IMG/VR virus record: IMGVR_UViG_3300032284_001308
Location: 1 to 58,421 of that record
DNA from: a virus
Reading direction: 5' to 3' (one strand)
DNA length: 58,421 nt
The notes below the pieces were generated by a model. It had not been told where the DNA came from and ran no database searches. It saw nothing but the letters and a program-made list of their open reading frames with translations. This document shows positions 30,856-39,611 of the stretch, piece after piece (position 1 is the stretch's first letter; the number at the start of each line of letters is the position of its first letter). Made by a program: the position numbers and the translations under genes.

Positions 30856-30876
30856 GCCGTTAGTGCGGCGTTTTTT
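30856..30876 (+). terminator. weak rho-independent terminator candidate
   Basis: GCCG (30856-30859), loop TTAGTG, CGGC (30866-30869), G, then six T (30871-30876). The stem is short. The same GCGGCGTTTTTT string recurs at 31409-31419. It would end the upstream operon before the XRE gene. Confidence 0.35.
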
Positions 30877-30915
30877 GAATTCACCGAGTCTGCCAGGTAG
30901 TTAAGGCCGTTTGCC

Positions 30916-31131
30916 ATGATTGAAGGATTCGGAATTCGATTGAGAGACATTAGGGAGGGGAAGTGTTGGTCTCAGGCATATTTAGCGGAAAAAGTTGGGA
31001 CGCAACAACAAAATGTTTACAAGTGGGAGAAAGAGAAAGACATCCCGTCCACGAGGTATCTGATCAAAATCTGCATAGCCTTGGGCGTAAGTTCAGATGA
31101 GTTACTCGGATTGAAAGTGGTTGCAAGATGA
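30916..31131 (+). CDS. XRE-family repressor-like HTH protein
   Basis: 71 residues, essentially one Cro/CI helix-turn-helix: GIRLRDIREGKCWSQAYLAEKVGTQQQNVYKWEKEKDIPSTRYLIKICIALGVSSDELLGL. No C-terminal oligomerisation or peptidase part. A candidate Cro-like switch protein and a possible reader of the TGTCTAAAATTTTAGACA sites. It overlaps the next gene by ATGA. Confidence 0.82.
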   Translation: MIEGFGIRLRDIREGKCWSQAYLAEKVGTQQQNVYKWEKEKDIPSTRYLIKICIALGVSSDELLGLKVVAR

Positions 31132-31328
31132 ATGCCGAATGGAACGACGCTCCTAGCAGCAGCGGGTGGTGGTGGATGTTCACTCCGAAAACAAACGGCG
31201 TTCACCCTGTACATGTGTTTGCGCTAAGTGAGATTTCACTGCGATGCTATGCAGGATGCAAATGGATGAAGCTGGAACCTCCTTCGGTTCCGCAAGTTGA
31301 AACTGAAACAACAGACCGCAGCGACTGA
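31128..31328 (+). CDS. small Trp-rich protein, unknown
   Basis: 66 residues; Trp run SSSGWWWMFTPKTNGVHPVHVF, then a compact beta-like part with one Cys (RCYAGCKWMKLE) and an acidic tail. It is coupled to the XRE gene. The 'GWWWM' pattern resembles small phage proteins of the DUF551-like type, but I cannot assign it firmly. Confidence 0.5.
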   Translation: MNAEWNDAPSSSGWWWMFTPKTNGVHPVHVFALSEISLRCYAGCKWMKLEPPSVPQVETETTDRSD

Positions 31329-31348
31329 TAAGCGGTGTAGCTGATGCA

Positions 31349-31419
31349 GTTCCTCGACCGTGCAGGGCATCCAACGGAAGGGACGTTCTGAGGAACACGG
31401 TTACGTTGCGGCGTTTTTT
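31349..31419 (+). other. nested stem-loop followed by T run in leader
   Basis: GTTCCTC (31349-31355) pairs with GAGGAAC (31390-31396) around an inner CCGT/ACGG stem, then GCGGCG and six T. It fills most of the gap before 31432 and looks like a terminator or attenuator. Confidence 0.4.
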
Positions 31420-31431
31420 ATTGGGGGCGTG

Positions 31432-31629
31432 ATGGACAGGTATCGAATCACAATCAAGAGCCTGGCACTGATCCCGGAATCGGCTCACGTCGAGATCGGG
31501 GTTGCGATTCCGAACACGAGTTTCGAATCGTGCGTGCAGTGGTCGCGGTCGCTGTTACCGCTCGAAGGAACGTATCTGGTGACGGTTGTTAGCAAGGGAT
31601 TCGTTCATAAGGACACGATCCGAAAATGA
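31432..31629 (+). CDS. small beta protein, unknown
   Basis: 65 residues from ATG 31432 (GGGGGCG upstream). Beta strands RYRITIKSLALIP, HVEIGVAIPNTS, EGTYLVTVVSKGFV. ATGA overlap to the HNH-like gene. No family recognised. Confidence 0.55.
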   Translation: MDRYRITIKSLALIPESAHVEIGVAIPNTSFESCVQWSRSLLPLEGTYLVTVVSKGFVHKDTIRK

Positions 31630-32090
31630 ACCGCGAATCATACCGTAAAAAGATGATGGATCAGTATCGCGCCGTGTTCGGTTACGAGTGCCAAGTCTCT
31701 GAGATCATGGGGTTTGGTAAACAGCCGGGTCGGGAAGTTCATCACATTTTCGGGCGTTCGACAGCGAACTGGAAAACGGACTGGTTTTGCAACTTGTGCT
31801 GGGTGTCGATTGGTTGCCACAGAACGGGACACGACTTCAACCCGAATCATTTAGAGATCGCGTGCCTGTTGTCGGCGGTGCGTCACGAACAGCAAGCGAG
31901 AGCGTTACGCGTGCCACCAATCGGCGAGGATCTGATGCGGTGGAACTTGCAAGCGATGAACGTGAATTGCGGTTGCATCGACTTAGCAGGGCGTGTCGGC
32001 GGGATACTGATCGACCGCGTTGCAGGTGATTCAAAGTATGTGCGGTATTGCGAAGAGATATTGGAATTTATCGAGAAGGAGAACGCATGA
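31626..32090 (+). CDS. HNH-like nuclease / recombination protein
   Basis: 154 residues. CQVSEIMGFGKQPGREVHHIFGR (paired His), NWKTDWFCNLCWVSIGCHRTGHDFN gives the second half of the metal site with Cys-x2-Cys and His. The order fits HNH proteins of the recombination/NinG type. The second half (LQAMNVNCGCIDLAGR...) is not typical. It precedes the helicase module, so a role in processing recombination intermediates is plausible. Confidence 0.65.
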   Translation: MNRESYRKKMMDQYRAVFGYECQVSEIMGFGKQPGREVHHIFGRSTANWKTDWFCNLCWVSIGCHRTGHDFNPNHLEIACLLSAVRHEQQARALRVPPIGEDLMRWNLQAMNVNCGCIDLAGRVGGILIDRVAGDSKYVRYCEEILEFIEKENA

Positions 32091-32446
32091 ACGTCGAGAT
32101 TGATGCCGGTGTTGTGCCGGATGGGTATGAGCCGGTGAGGGTTGGATCTCCGAAAAACGGCGAACAGTTCGTATCTATCAATCAGGAAGTGTTCGATTGC
32201 TACGATGAAAAATGCTTACATAAATGTCCGCGTCTGATCGTCCGCAAGGTATGGAAGCCGGAGATCAGCATTCCAAAAGGATGGTTCGTCTACAAGTCAC
32301 GCGGCGATGGCGGATGGTATGCCACGCCAAACGAGCCAAGGGAGCTTTGCGGCGGATATGTTTCAGAGACCAAAGCCCGGATATATCCATTAAGCGAACT
32401 TTGTTTTGTGCCACCACCAGACGGCAAGCCACGGCAGATTGTGTGA
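32087..32446 (+). CDS. unknown protein
   Basis: 119 residues from ATG 32087 (ATGA overlap). YEPVRVGSPKNGEQFVSIN, CYDEKCLHKCPRLIVRKVWK, then PKGWFVYKSRGDGGWYATPNEPRELCGG. Mixed beta with Cys pairs that may bind zinc. Similar short proteins with the 'GYEPVR.G.PK.GE.F' opening occur in phage operons; the function is unknown. Confidence 0.6.
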   Translation: MNVEIDAGVVPDGYEPVRVGSPKNGEQFVSINQEVFDCYDEKCLHKCPRLIVRKVWKPEISIPKGWFVYKSRGDGGWYATPNEPRELCGGYVSETKARIYPLSELCFVPPPDGKPRQIV

Positions 32447-32479
32447 CTGATTCGAGATTTCTCAAAGGACTGACAGCGA

Positions 32480-33418
32480 ATGAAAACGGTTGAATCAAAA
32501 GTGCTGACGGCGGATGACAAGAATGTGAATAGGGAGTTCCAAAAAGAACTTGCATTCATCCGCGACACGTCAAAGGAAGTTGACAAGCTCGATACGCAGA
32601 TCGTGGTGTCGTTGATCCGCATCCGTGACGAGAAATTGTATCGCGGAATGTATAAGAGTTTCGAGGATGCGTGCCGCGCTGAGCTGCGGATTGAGAAGTC
32701 GGAATGGTCTCGAAAACTGATCGCGGTTGAGGCTGCGGAGGCGATCAAAACTTCCCCTAAAGGGGAAGTTTTGCTCAAGGAATTGGACCTGAATCGGGCG
32801 CAGATTCTAGAGCTTGCGAACAACACGGACGACGTGGAATCGCAGGTAAAAGTGCTGCAACACATCAAAGATTCAGCATTAGAGCCGACTGCAAAACTGG
32901 TCAAAAGCGTTTGCGACGAACTTCTCCCGCCGACGAACGCGAGCCAGGAAGAGAAGGCAGAAAAGAAACGGGCGGCGGCTGCGGAACGGAAGCGACTTGC
33001 GGAAGAATCGAGGGCGGCAAAGGCTGAAGAAAAAAGACTCGCAGCCGAAAAGAAAGCAGCGGAAAAGGCGGCTGCGAAACAGGCCAGGGAAGCGGCAAAG
33101 CGTGCGTCTGGGGAAGCACCATCGGAACCAGTATCGCAATTCAACCCGGAAACGTTCGAGGAAAATCGCTCAGAACTTCCCGACGCAAAACTACGCCAGC
33201 GGATCGAGGGCGGATTAGCTGATCTGGCCGATAACATTCGAGGCGATCTGAAGCTGGTTGAGCGGACGATGAACGAGGTTGACGCATTCCACTCAAAAAC
33301 GGCGATGTCGAATCACAAAGCCTTCTGCGCGACGTTCCATCGAATCCACAACGAATTGACGACGGCGATTGAAACGGCTGTTCAGTGGGAACGAGCATGG
33401 AAAGCGGGGACTAAGTGA
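32480..33418 (+). CDS. coiled-coil protein next to helicases
   Basis: 312 residues. The N-terminal part SLIRIRDEKLYRGMYKSFEDACRAEL matches a widespread phage/plasmid segment ('L..IR...LYR...SFE.YC...'), perhaps DNA-binding. A long Glu/Lys/Ala coiled coil (about 155-215) and an acidic C-terminal domain follow. A 26-base hairpin repeat is embedded in frame (encoding KTSPKGEV) at 32747-32772. It is coupled to the SNF2 gene by a GTG overlap. Confidence 0.6.
   Translation: MKTVESKVLTADDKNVNREFQKELAFIRDTSKEVDKLDTQIVVSLIRIRDEKLYRGMYKSFEDACRAELRIEKSEWSRKLIAVEAAEAIKTSPKGEVLLKELDLNRAQILELANNTDDVESQVKVLQHIKDSALEPTAKLVKSVCDELLPPTNASQEEKAEKKRAAAAERKRLAEESRAAKAEEKRLAAEKKAAEKAAAKQAREAAKRASGEAPSEPVSQFNPETFEENRSELPDAKLRQRIEGGLADLADNIRGDLKLVERTMNEVDAFHSKTAMSNHKAFCATFHRIHNELTTAIETAVQWERAWKAGTK
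32747..32772 (+). repeat. hairpin repeat, copy 2, inside a gene
   Basis: AAAACTTCCCC, loop TAAA, GGGGAAGTTTT: an 11-bp perfect stem in frame inside the 32480 gene. It matches 582-607 at 24 of 26 positions. The compensated stem here and the mismatched one there suggest it is the cleaner copy. It has the shape of a small mobile palindromic element or a processing hairpin. Confidence 0.65.
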
Positions 33419-34803
33419 GTGACTATCGCGAGTTCATAGCACGGAAGCAGCAGGGTGGAAACGCGAACGGGTTTGAGCCGTCATTTATTCCTGAATGCAT
33501 GTTCCCGTTTCAAAAGCATCTTACGATGTGGGCAATCAGACAGGGCCGCGCGGCGTTGTTTGAGGATTGTGGCCTCGGAAAAACGCTTCAGGAGTTGGTG
33601 TTCGCGGAAAATTGTATCCGTCACACGAACCGACCAGCATTGATCCTGACTCCGCTGGCGGTCGCGGCTCAAACGGTTCGCGAAGCGGATAAGTTTGGCA
33701 TCGAGGCTGAGGTGTCTCGGAATGGCAAACCGGCATCGAACATTACTGTCACGAACTATGAATCACTGCATCGGTTTGACGAATCGGATTTCGCGGCGGT
33801 CATAGGTGATGAGATTAGTTGCCTGAAAGCGTTTGACGGCAAGAGACGAAAACAAGTCACGCGGTTCATGTCGAAGATGAAGTATCGTCTCGGTGGGACG
33901 GCGACGGCAGCGCCGAATGACTTCATCGAGTTGGGAACTATTGCTGAAGCGTTGGGCGAAATGACGCAATCCGATATGCTCGGGACGTTCTTTCTGTCGA
34001 GTGATAAGAAGCGGCATTCGCTGTTCAAGGAAGGTGACTTTTGGAACCGTGCCAAATACTTTTTCCGCGCTCATGCAGAACAGCCGTTTTGGAAGTGGGT
34101 GTGTTCGTGGGCTAGGGCGATCAGGAACCCTAGCGATCTTGGTTTTGATGATGATCGGTTTATTCTTCCCGAACTGATAGTCAATCAACAGGTCGTTGAA
34201 ACTACATTTCGATTCAATGGTGAATTGTTCGTGAGGATTGCCAGAACGCTGAAAGAGCAGCGGGAAGAACGCAAACGATCAATGCAGGATCGGTGCGAAC
34301 GAGTCGCCAAACTGGTTGACCATAAGGAACCCGCTCTCGTTTGGTGTCAGTATAACGAGGAGGGCGACATCCTCGAAAAGATGATACCAGGAGCGGTTCA
34401 GGTCGCTGGATGCAATAGCGACGATGAAAAAGCAGAACGACTGAACGGCTTCGCAACTGGTGAATTCCGGGTGCTCGTGACGAAACCGAAAATTGGTGCT
34501 TTTGGGATGAACTATCAGCACTGCGGGCATCAGACGTTCTTTCCAAGCCATTCGTTCGAACAGTGGTATCAGTGCGTGAGAAGGTCGTTGCGGTTCGGTC
34601 GAGTCGGGCCGGTTCGAGTCGATGTCGTTGCGACTGAGGGCGAAGCGGGAGTGACGGACAATTTGCAGGTGAAACAAGCCAAGGCGGACAGGATGTTTGC
34701 GAAACTCGTTCGGTACATGAACGACGCACAGAAGGTGACGCTTGTTGACAACTATACTAATCAAATGGGAGTACCATCATGGCTATCGCTGAACAATGCC
34801 TGA
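33415..34803 (+). CDS. SNF2-like helicase/translocase
   Basis: 462 residues. FQKHLTMWAIRQGRAALFEDCGLGKT (Q-motif and Walker A, Lys56), GDEISC as motif II (Asp132-Glu133), YRLGGTATAAPNDFIELG motif III, and late LVTKPKIGAFGMNYQ plus QWYQCVRRSLRFGR as motifs V/VI with the arginine finger. This compact SNF2 type is usual in phages just upstream of a methyltransferase, as here (24-base overlap). Role in DNA remodelling or recombination. Confidence 0.85.
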   Translation: MSDYREFIARKQQGGNANGFEPSFIPECMFPFQKHLTMWAIRQGRAALFEDCGLGKTLQELVFAENCIRHTNRPALILTPLAVAAQTVREADKFGIEAEVSRNGKPASNITVTNYESLHRFDESDFAAVIGDEISCLKAFDGKRRKQVTRFMSKMKYRLGGTATAAPNDFIELGTIAEALGEMTQSDMLGTFFLSSDKKRHSLFKEGDFWNRAKYFFRAHAEQPFWKWVCSWARAIRNPSDLGFDDDRFILPELIVNQQVVETTFRFNGELFVRIARTLKEQREERKRSMQDRCERVAKLVDHKEPALVWCQYNEEGDILEKMIPGAVQVAGCNSDDEKAERLNGFATGEFRVLVTKPKIGAFGMNYQHCGHQTFFPSHSFEQWYQCVRRSLRFGRVGPVRVDVVATEGEAGVTDNLQVKQAKADRMFAKLVRYMNDAQKVTLVDNYTNQMGVPSWLSLNNA

Positions 34804-35768
34804 CCGACGAATACGCTATTTACAACGCGGACTGCATGGAAGTACTGCCGGAGATTCCAGCAGAGTCGATTGACTTCACGATTTACTCTCCGCCGTTCCC
34901 GTTGATGTATGCTTACTCGAATGATCCGCGTGACATGTCGAACTGCACGTCGTATCAGGAAGGACTTGACCAGTATCAGTACGTCGTGAATGAGATTCAT
35001 CGGCTCACGAAGCCAGGACGGTTGACAGCCGTTCACTGCATGGACTTGCCAAAGTCGAAACTTACTAAAAACCCGTTTCCGGAAGATATCACGAGAGCAC
35101 ACATCAAAGCGGGATTCCATTACGACTGCACGATCACGATCTGGAAAGATCCTTGGTTGATCGCACGACGAACCAGGATGAAGACGCTACGTCACATGGA
35201 CCTTTGCAACGACTCAGCGGGTGTTCAGGTCGGTCCGGCGGATTACATCAAAGTCTTCATCAAGGGTGGGCAAAACGCCGAACCGATTCGACATCCTGAA
35301 GGGCTGAAGACTTACGCTGGTGAGCGTGAAATCCCTGCCGATCTCGTAGCACGGTTCAAGAATTACAAAGGCGATCAGAAAAAGAATCTTCTCAGTCACT
35401 GGATCTGGAGAAACTACGCTTCTCCGGTCTGGATGGACATTCGATTAGGCCGATTGCTTCCCTACATGGACTCTAAAGAGAACGAAGAGGAAAAGCACGT
35501 CTGCCCGTTGCAACTCGACGTTATCGAGCGGTTGTTGACTCTGTATTCAAATCCCGGTGACAAAGTGCTGACGCCGTTTATGGGCGTTGGGTCAGAACCG
35601 TTTCAATCTGTCTCGATGGGTCGTAAGGCTCTGGGCGTGGAGTTGAAACCATCGTATTACCGGCAGGCTAAAAAGAACCTCGAAGCGTGCAATGCTGGTG
35701 CGGAGATTCCGGTTGAGGCGTCGCTCTTAGATTTCATGGACGAAGAATCCGAGTTGCAGGAAGTTTGA
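34779..35768 (+). CDS. DNA methyltransferase, beta class (N4-cytosine or N6-adenine)
   Basis: 329 residues. Motif IV SPPF at 37-40 near the start and motif I TPFMGVGSEP (about 260) near the end make the beta-class order; EFKPSYYRQA-like motif X follows. SPP(F/Y) is more often N4-cytosine than N6-adenine, so base specificity is open. No restriction subunit is beside it, so it is an orphan enzyme giving anti-restriction or regulatory methylation along with the Mom protein. Confidence 0.85.
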   Translation: MAIAEQCLTDEYAIYNADCMEVLPEIPAESIDFTIYSPPFPLMYAYSNDPRDMSNCTSYQEGLDQYQYVVNEIHRLTKPGRLTAVHCMDLPKSKLTKNPFPEDITRAHIKAGFHYDCTITIWKDPWLIARRTRMKTLRHMDLCNDSAGVQVGPADYIKVFIKGGQNAEPIRHPEGLKTYAGEREIPADLVARFKNYKGDQKKNLLSHWIWRNYASPVWMDIRLGRLLPYMDSKENEEEKHVCPLQLDVIERLLTLYSNPGDKVLTPFMGVGSEPFQSVSMGRKALGVELKPSYYRQAKKNLEACNAGAEIPVEASLLDFMDEESELQEV

Positions 35769-35769
35769 G

Positions 35770-37383
35770 ATGGTCGGCGAGTACATACCACATATCGAGG
35801 ACTGGCCGCATCAAACGTATGCGGTCAGTGAATCGGTTCGGATGATCAACGAAGGGGCGACACGGTTTTGCGTGACAAGCCCGACAGGTGGGGGAAAGAG
35901 CCGAATCGTTCAGCGGTTGTGTGAGCACTACGTTGAGAATGGCAAGTCGGTCGTCGTGATGTCGAATCGTCGGCTGTTGACGGATCAACTGCTGAAGGGT
36001 TTGCACAAGAGCGGAATTCAAGTCGGTTGCCGTGCTGCTGATTTTGAATCGTGGACGGACGACTATGCTCCAGTTCAGGTTATTTCGGCACAGACTGAAG
36101 CGAGTCGGGTTCTTGAAGCAAGGCGGAAGCGTGGAGACGATATCCAGTTGCATCCAGCAGAACTCGTGTTAGTTGATGAAAGTCATTTACAAAAGGGCGA
36201 TCAGGCTATCGCCATTCTCAATGAGTACCATCAAAAGTATGGTGCGGTAATCGTAGGAATCACGGCAACTCCGTTAGGGATTGGACACATCTACAAGGAC
36301 GGGCTGATTGTCGCGGGTAACAATTCACAGTTGCGGGAGTGCGGTGCGTTGGTTTGGGCGAATCGTTTCGAGCCGTGCGTGATGGACCTGCACAAGATCA
36401 GGAAGTCACGAACTGGGATCGTATCGCAAGCGGCGGCAGAGAATGAGGCGAAGTCGATTTGGTCGCAGCATATCGTTGCGAACGTGCTGACCTCGTGGAA
36501 ACAGATGAATCCGCATGTTCGACCGTCAATCGGAATGGCTCCAGGTGTGAAAGAATCGCTCGGGCTGGCGATGGAATACTGGCGACATGGGATCAACGCC
36601 GCACACATCGACGCGGAAGGGATCTTTGTCAACGGGGCATACAAGCGGACCAACGATCAGCGTGATCGAGATGAACTGTTCGCGATGCTGAAAGATGGAA
36701 CCGTGCCGCAGATTTGGAATCGGTACGTGTTGCGGGAAGGGATCGATTTCCCGTGGTTATACATGCTCCAGCTTGCGACTCCGATTGCCGACATCAAGGG
36801 CTATTTGCAGACCTGCGGGCGAGTGCTTCGAGCGTTTCCCGGAAAGAAGATTGCGAAGATTGTCGATCATGCGGGATGTATTCGGATGCACGGTTCGCCG
36901 AACGATGATCGTGACGCGGATTGGAAACAATACTTTTTTGAGAATGACGAACAAAAGCTAACGAAGGATCGGCACGAACGGCTAACGAATCCAGCAAGCG
37001 ATGAACCACAGCCGATAACGTGCCCGAACTGCTCGCAAATCAGAGACGGCGGGGCGGTATGTCCTGCGTGTAAATTCGAGCATCCGAAGTCAGTCAGGAA
37101 GATCATCCAAGAGGATGGGACGCTGAAACCGGCGACAGGCGATGTTTACAAAAAACGTCGCGTGACAATGAAGCCGAACACGGAACAAATCTGGATCAGC
37201 GTTTATCACCGAATGAAGAACGCGAAAAATCCTAAGTCATTCAGGCAGGCGTTGGCATTGTTCAAGCGAGAGAACGGTTACTGGCCTCCGTCAGACCTTG
37301 GTTTTATGCCGAAAGATCCAAGTAATTTAAGCCGGAAAATCAAAGCTGTTCCACCAGATGAACTTCATTCAAGGAAGCAATAG
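35770..37383 (+). CDS. SF2 DEAD/DEAH-box helicase with zinc ribbon
   Basis: 537 residues. Walker A TSPTGGGKS (Gly40-Lys43), motif II VDESH (Asp136-His139), motif III GITATPLG, motif VI QTCGRVLRAFPGKK. After the helicase core come CPNCSQ...CPACKFE, a zinc ribbon, and a basic C-terminal region (FRQALALFKRENGYWPP). It resembles UvsW/RecG-type branch helicases of phages. Likely branch migration or replication restart together with ERF and the resolvase. Confidence 0.85.
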   Translation: MVGEYIPHIEDWPHQTYAVSESVRMINEGATRFCVTSPTGGGKSRIVQRLCEHYVENGKSVVVMSNRRLLTDQLLKGLHKSGIQVGCRAADFESWTDDYAPVQVISAQTEASRVLEARRKRGDDIQLHPAELVLVDESHLQKGDQAIAILNEYHQKYGAVIVGITATPLGIGHIYKDGLIVAGNNSQLRECGALVWANRFEPCVMDLHKIRKSRTGIVSQAAAENEAKSIWSQHIVANVLTSWKQMNPHVRPSIGMAPGVKESLGLAMEYWRHGINAAHIDAEGIFVNGAYKRTNDQRDRDELFAMLKDGTVPQIWNRYVLREGIDFPWLYMLQLATPIADIKGYLQTCGRVLRAFPGKKIAKIVDHAGCIRMHGSPNDDRDADWKQYFFENDEQKLTKDRHERLTNPASDEPQPITCPNCSQIRDGGAVCPACKFEHPKSVRKIIQEDGTLKPATGDVYKKRRVTMKPNTEQIWISVYHRMKNAKNPKSFRQALALFKRENGYWPPSDLGFMPKDPSNLSRKIKAVPPDELHSRKQ

Positions 37384-37616
37384 TGAACGACAGAAGCAAA
37401 CGCTCGCCATTCCGGGTAAACGTCGGTTCGCGGATCTATGCCGCGATGATCAAGAAGCAGTTGAATCACCCCGAACTCGGACGATTAGTCGGGCGAGGGC
37501 CGAAAGTTGTTTACGCGTGGACTGAGGGTTGGATCATGCCACGGTTGGATGTGTTTCCGAAGTTGTGCGAAGTGCTGGACGTGACGTGCGATCACTTGCT
37601 GGGGGTTGAGAAGTGA
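37383..37616 (+). CDS. HTH DNA-binding protein
   Basis: 77 residues from GTG overlapping the helicase stop. HTH: SRIYAAMIKKQLNHPELGRLVGRGPKVVYAWTEGWIMPRLDVFPKLCEVLDVTCDHLLGV, an XRE-like core with an aromatic recognition helix (VVYAW). Second XRE-type protein of the genome besides 30916; both end in '(C/S)DHLLG' / 'DELLG'. Probably regulates the recombination operon. Confidence 0.7.
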   Translation: MNDRSKRSPFRVNVGSRIYAAMIKKQLNHPELGRLVGRGPKVVYAWTEGWIMPRLDVFPKLCEVLDVTCDHLLGVEK

Positions 37617-38026
37617 AGCCATTTGAAGCATTAGCAATCGTCGTGATGTCGATGGTTCGTGACCGTGCGAAGTTCGACGCGGAATCGTTCTGTGAATCAA
37701 AGGCGGTCGTTACTGAGGTTATCGACGCTCCGACAGTTGCGATTCAGAAGGCACTGAAACAAGCTTTCGGGCTGGATTGGGACGGCAAGACGCCGTTGAG
37801 CGAGTTCATCATTGGAGAGTATCGAGACGATTGCATAGCCGAGAGGAACAGCCGTCTTTTCCGTAATCGGTTCAACGAAGTCGCAAAGGCTATCGAGTTC
37901 ATCGAAGGGCATCGACGGTTGCGAAACGTTGAACCGGACCAGCAGACGTTGGATCAGGTTGCACGGTGCAAAAAGATCATTAGCGGTGAGTTGTACGTGA
38001 GTGAAAACACAAAGGGAGCGGTATGA
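37613..38026 (+). CDS. helical protein upstream of ERF, unknown
   Basis: 137 residues from GTG 37613. Helical and charged; ALAIVVMSMVRDRAKFDAESFCESKAVVTEVIDAPTVA then FNEVAKAIEFIEGHRRLRNV. It lies between a regulator and the ERF gene and is coupled to both. No family recognised. Confidence 0.55.
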   Translation: MKPFEALAIVVMSMVRDRAKFDAESFCESKAVVTEVIDAPTVAIQKALKQAFGLDWDGKTPLSEFIIGEYRDDCIAERNSRLFRNRFNEVAKAIEFIEGHRRLRNVEPDQQTLDQVARCKKIISGELYVSENTKGAV

Positions 38027-38799
38027 CAGAAACGATATCAGAAATCATTGCGAGCCAGGATCAGACGGCGATTGTGCCGGGGAATTCACTGGTAAAAATT
38101 GCGATGGACAAAGGGTTTGACCTTGATCGTTTACAGCAGGTGATCGACATGCAGGAACGACAAGAGGCGAAAGCGGCAGAGCGTGAATATGTCGATGCTA
38201 TGAATCGATGTCAGGAGAAGATGCCGATTATTGTCCGCGACAAGGAAAACCAGTTGACGAAAAGTTCATACGCACGGCTCGAAACAGTCGCGGCGGCTAT
38301 TCGTCCGGTTTACACGTCGGAAGGGTTTACGCTGGAGTTCAGCGAGGGCGTGTCACCGTTGCCTAATCATCGGCGTGTATTGTGTCAGGTTCAGCATCGC
38401 GGCGGTCATAAGAAAGAGTTCCATCTCGATTCTCCGATTGACGACGTTGGAGCACAAGGCAAGGCAAACAAGACGGCAATTCAGGGACTTGGCTCGATGA
38501 TCAGCTATCTTCGACGGTATCTGACATTGATGATTTTCAACATCGTTGTTGCTGACGAGGACAACGACGGAAACGGTGCGAAAAACACGATCAGTGATGA
38601 AGCTGTCTCAACTCTTAACGGCATGATCGCCTCGTGCCGAGACGCTGGAAAACCAATCGATCACGAACGGTTCTTGCGAGCGGTCGGCGTTCAACCTGGG
38701 GGAGATCTTGGCGACATTCCGCAGAACAAGTTCCTTGTCGCGGTTGAGTTGTTGACGAAGAAGCTTTCGGCGAGAAAGGCCGATGCGGTGACGGCGTGA
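38023..38799 (+). CDS. erf: ERF-family single-strand annealing protein
   Basis: 258 residues. The ERF core reads EYVDAMNRCQEKMPIIVRDKENQLTKSSYARLETVAAAIRPVYTSEGFTLEFSEG ... HRGGHKKEFHLDSPIDDVGAQGKANKTAIQGLGSMISYLRRYLTLMIFNI, with the conserved 'Y(A)LE' and 'RYL.M..' steps. It anneals single strands during recombination or circularisation and partners the YqaJ exonuclease next door. The C-terminal ~70 residues are a linker and helices. Confidence 0.9.
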   Translation: MTETISEIIASQDQTAIVPGNSLVKIAMDKGFDLDRLQQVIDMQERQEAKAAEREYVDAMNRCQEKMPIIVRDKENQLTKSSYARLETVAAAIRPVYTSEGFTLEFSEGVSPLPNHRRVLCQVQHRGGHKKEFHLDSPIDDVGAQGKANKTAIQGLGSMISYLRRYLTLMIFNIVVADEDNDGNGAKNTISDEAVSTLNGMIASCRDAGKPIDHERFLRAVGVQPGGDLGDIPQNKFLVAVELLTKKLSARKADAVTA

Positions 38800-39410
38800 A
38801 AGTCATCGAGTGTGAGCAAAAGTCGAAAGAGTGGTGGGGCGCTCGCCGTGGTGTTCCAAGTGCCAGTGAGTTTCACAAGATCATCACTCCGAAAACCAAT
38901 AAGCCATCGGCACAGCAGGACGGATATATCTGCAAGCTGATTGCTGAGAAGTACGCAAACATCTGGCCGGATGAATCTGGATTCGTGTCGCCAGCGATGC
39001 AACACGGAATCGACAACGAGGAAGCGGCTCGGTTGTTTTATGAGTTCGATAACGATCTCGATGTGACGCAAGTCGGATTCTGTTTGTCAGACTGCGGGCG
39101 GTTTGGATGCAGTCCCGATGGACTTATCGGCGATGACGGCGGTTTGGAAATCAAGGTTCCTTCGCTCGAAACGCAGGCGAGGTACTTACTCGAAGGCGTG
39201 TTGCCTCCGGAGTATGCCTGCCAAGTCCACGGGAGTTTAGCGGTCACGGGCCGCAAATGGTGGGATTTTGTGAGCTACTCAGAACAGTTGCCCACGTTCA
39301 AGATCCGTGTGGAACCGGATGACTTCACGAAGCTATTGCATGACGAGGTTTTGAAGTTCGTCGAGAAGTATCGGCGAGCGTTGGAAGTGATCCAATCGAA
39401 AATGTGTTGA
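38796..39410 (+). CDS. YqaJ-like lambda exonuclease-type recombinase
   Basis: 204 residues from GTG 38796, overlapping ERF (GTGA). QKSKEWWGARRGVPSASEFHKIITP, MQHGIDNEEAARLFYE, CSPDGLIGDDGGLEIKVPS (catalytic Asp, Glu, Lys), ACQVHGSLAVTGRKWWDFVSY. This is the YqaJ/lambda-Exo fold, a 5'-3' dsDNA exonuclease making single strands for the annealing protein. Together they form a Red-type pair. Confidence 0.9.
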   Translation: MKVIECEQKSKEWWGARRGVPSASEFHKIITPKTNKPSAQQDGYICKLIAEKYANIWPDESGFVSPAMQHGIDNEEAARLFYEFDNDLDVTQVGFCLSDCGRFGCSPDGLIGDDGGLEIKVPSLETQARYLLEGVLPPEYACQVHGSLAVTGRKWWDFVSYSEQLPTFKIRVEPDDFTKLLHDEVLKFVEKYRRALEVIQSKMC

Positions 39411-39530
39411 GTGTGCGTAAGCAAGTGCCTGACCAGACGGATGATTCGCGGCACTTCACGGCGTAGTTGGCGCTATGCCGTTCGTTTCTCAGCGATGTCA
39501 TCCGGGCTTGCAACCAATGCCAGTAGCGGG

Positions 39531-39551
39531 GGCGAGATTGGTCCTCTCGCC
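39531..39551. terminator. hairpin in 39411-39611 gap
   Basis: GGCGAGA (39531-39537), loop TTGGTCC, TCTCGCC (39545-39551): a perfect 7-bp stem, without a T run. The 200-base gap after the YqaJ gene holds no gene I trust; the hairpin is its only clear signal and could separate or process the two halves of the operon. Confidence 0.4.
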
Positions 39552-39611
39552 ATAAGCGACCGACCTTACAAAAACGCATCGCCCGCAGTTTGAAAACACG
39601 AAGGGTTATGA

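Noticed and set aside
39411-39593. 60-codon frame after the YqaJ gene
   Set aside because: Arg/Ser-rich shadow-like composition, poor start context, and a hairpin in the same stretch.
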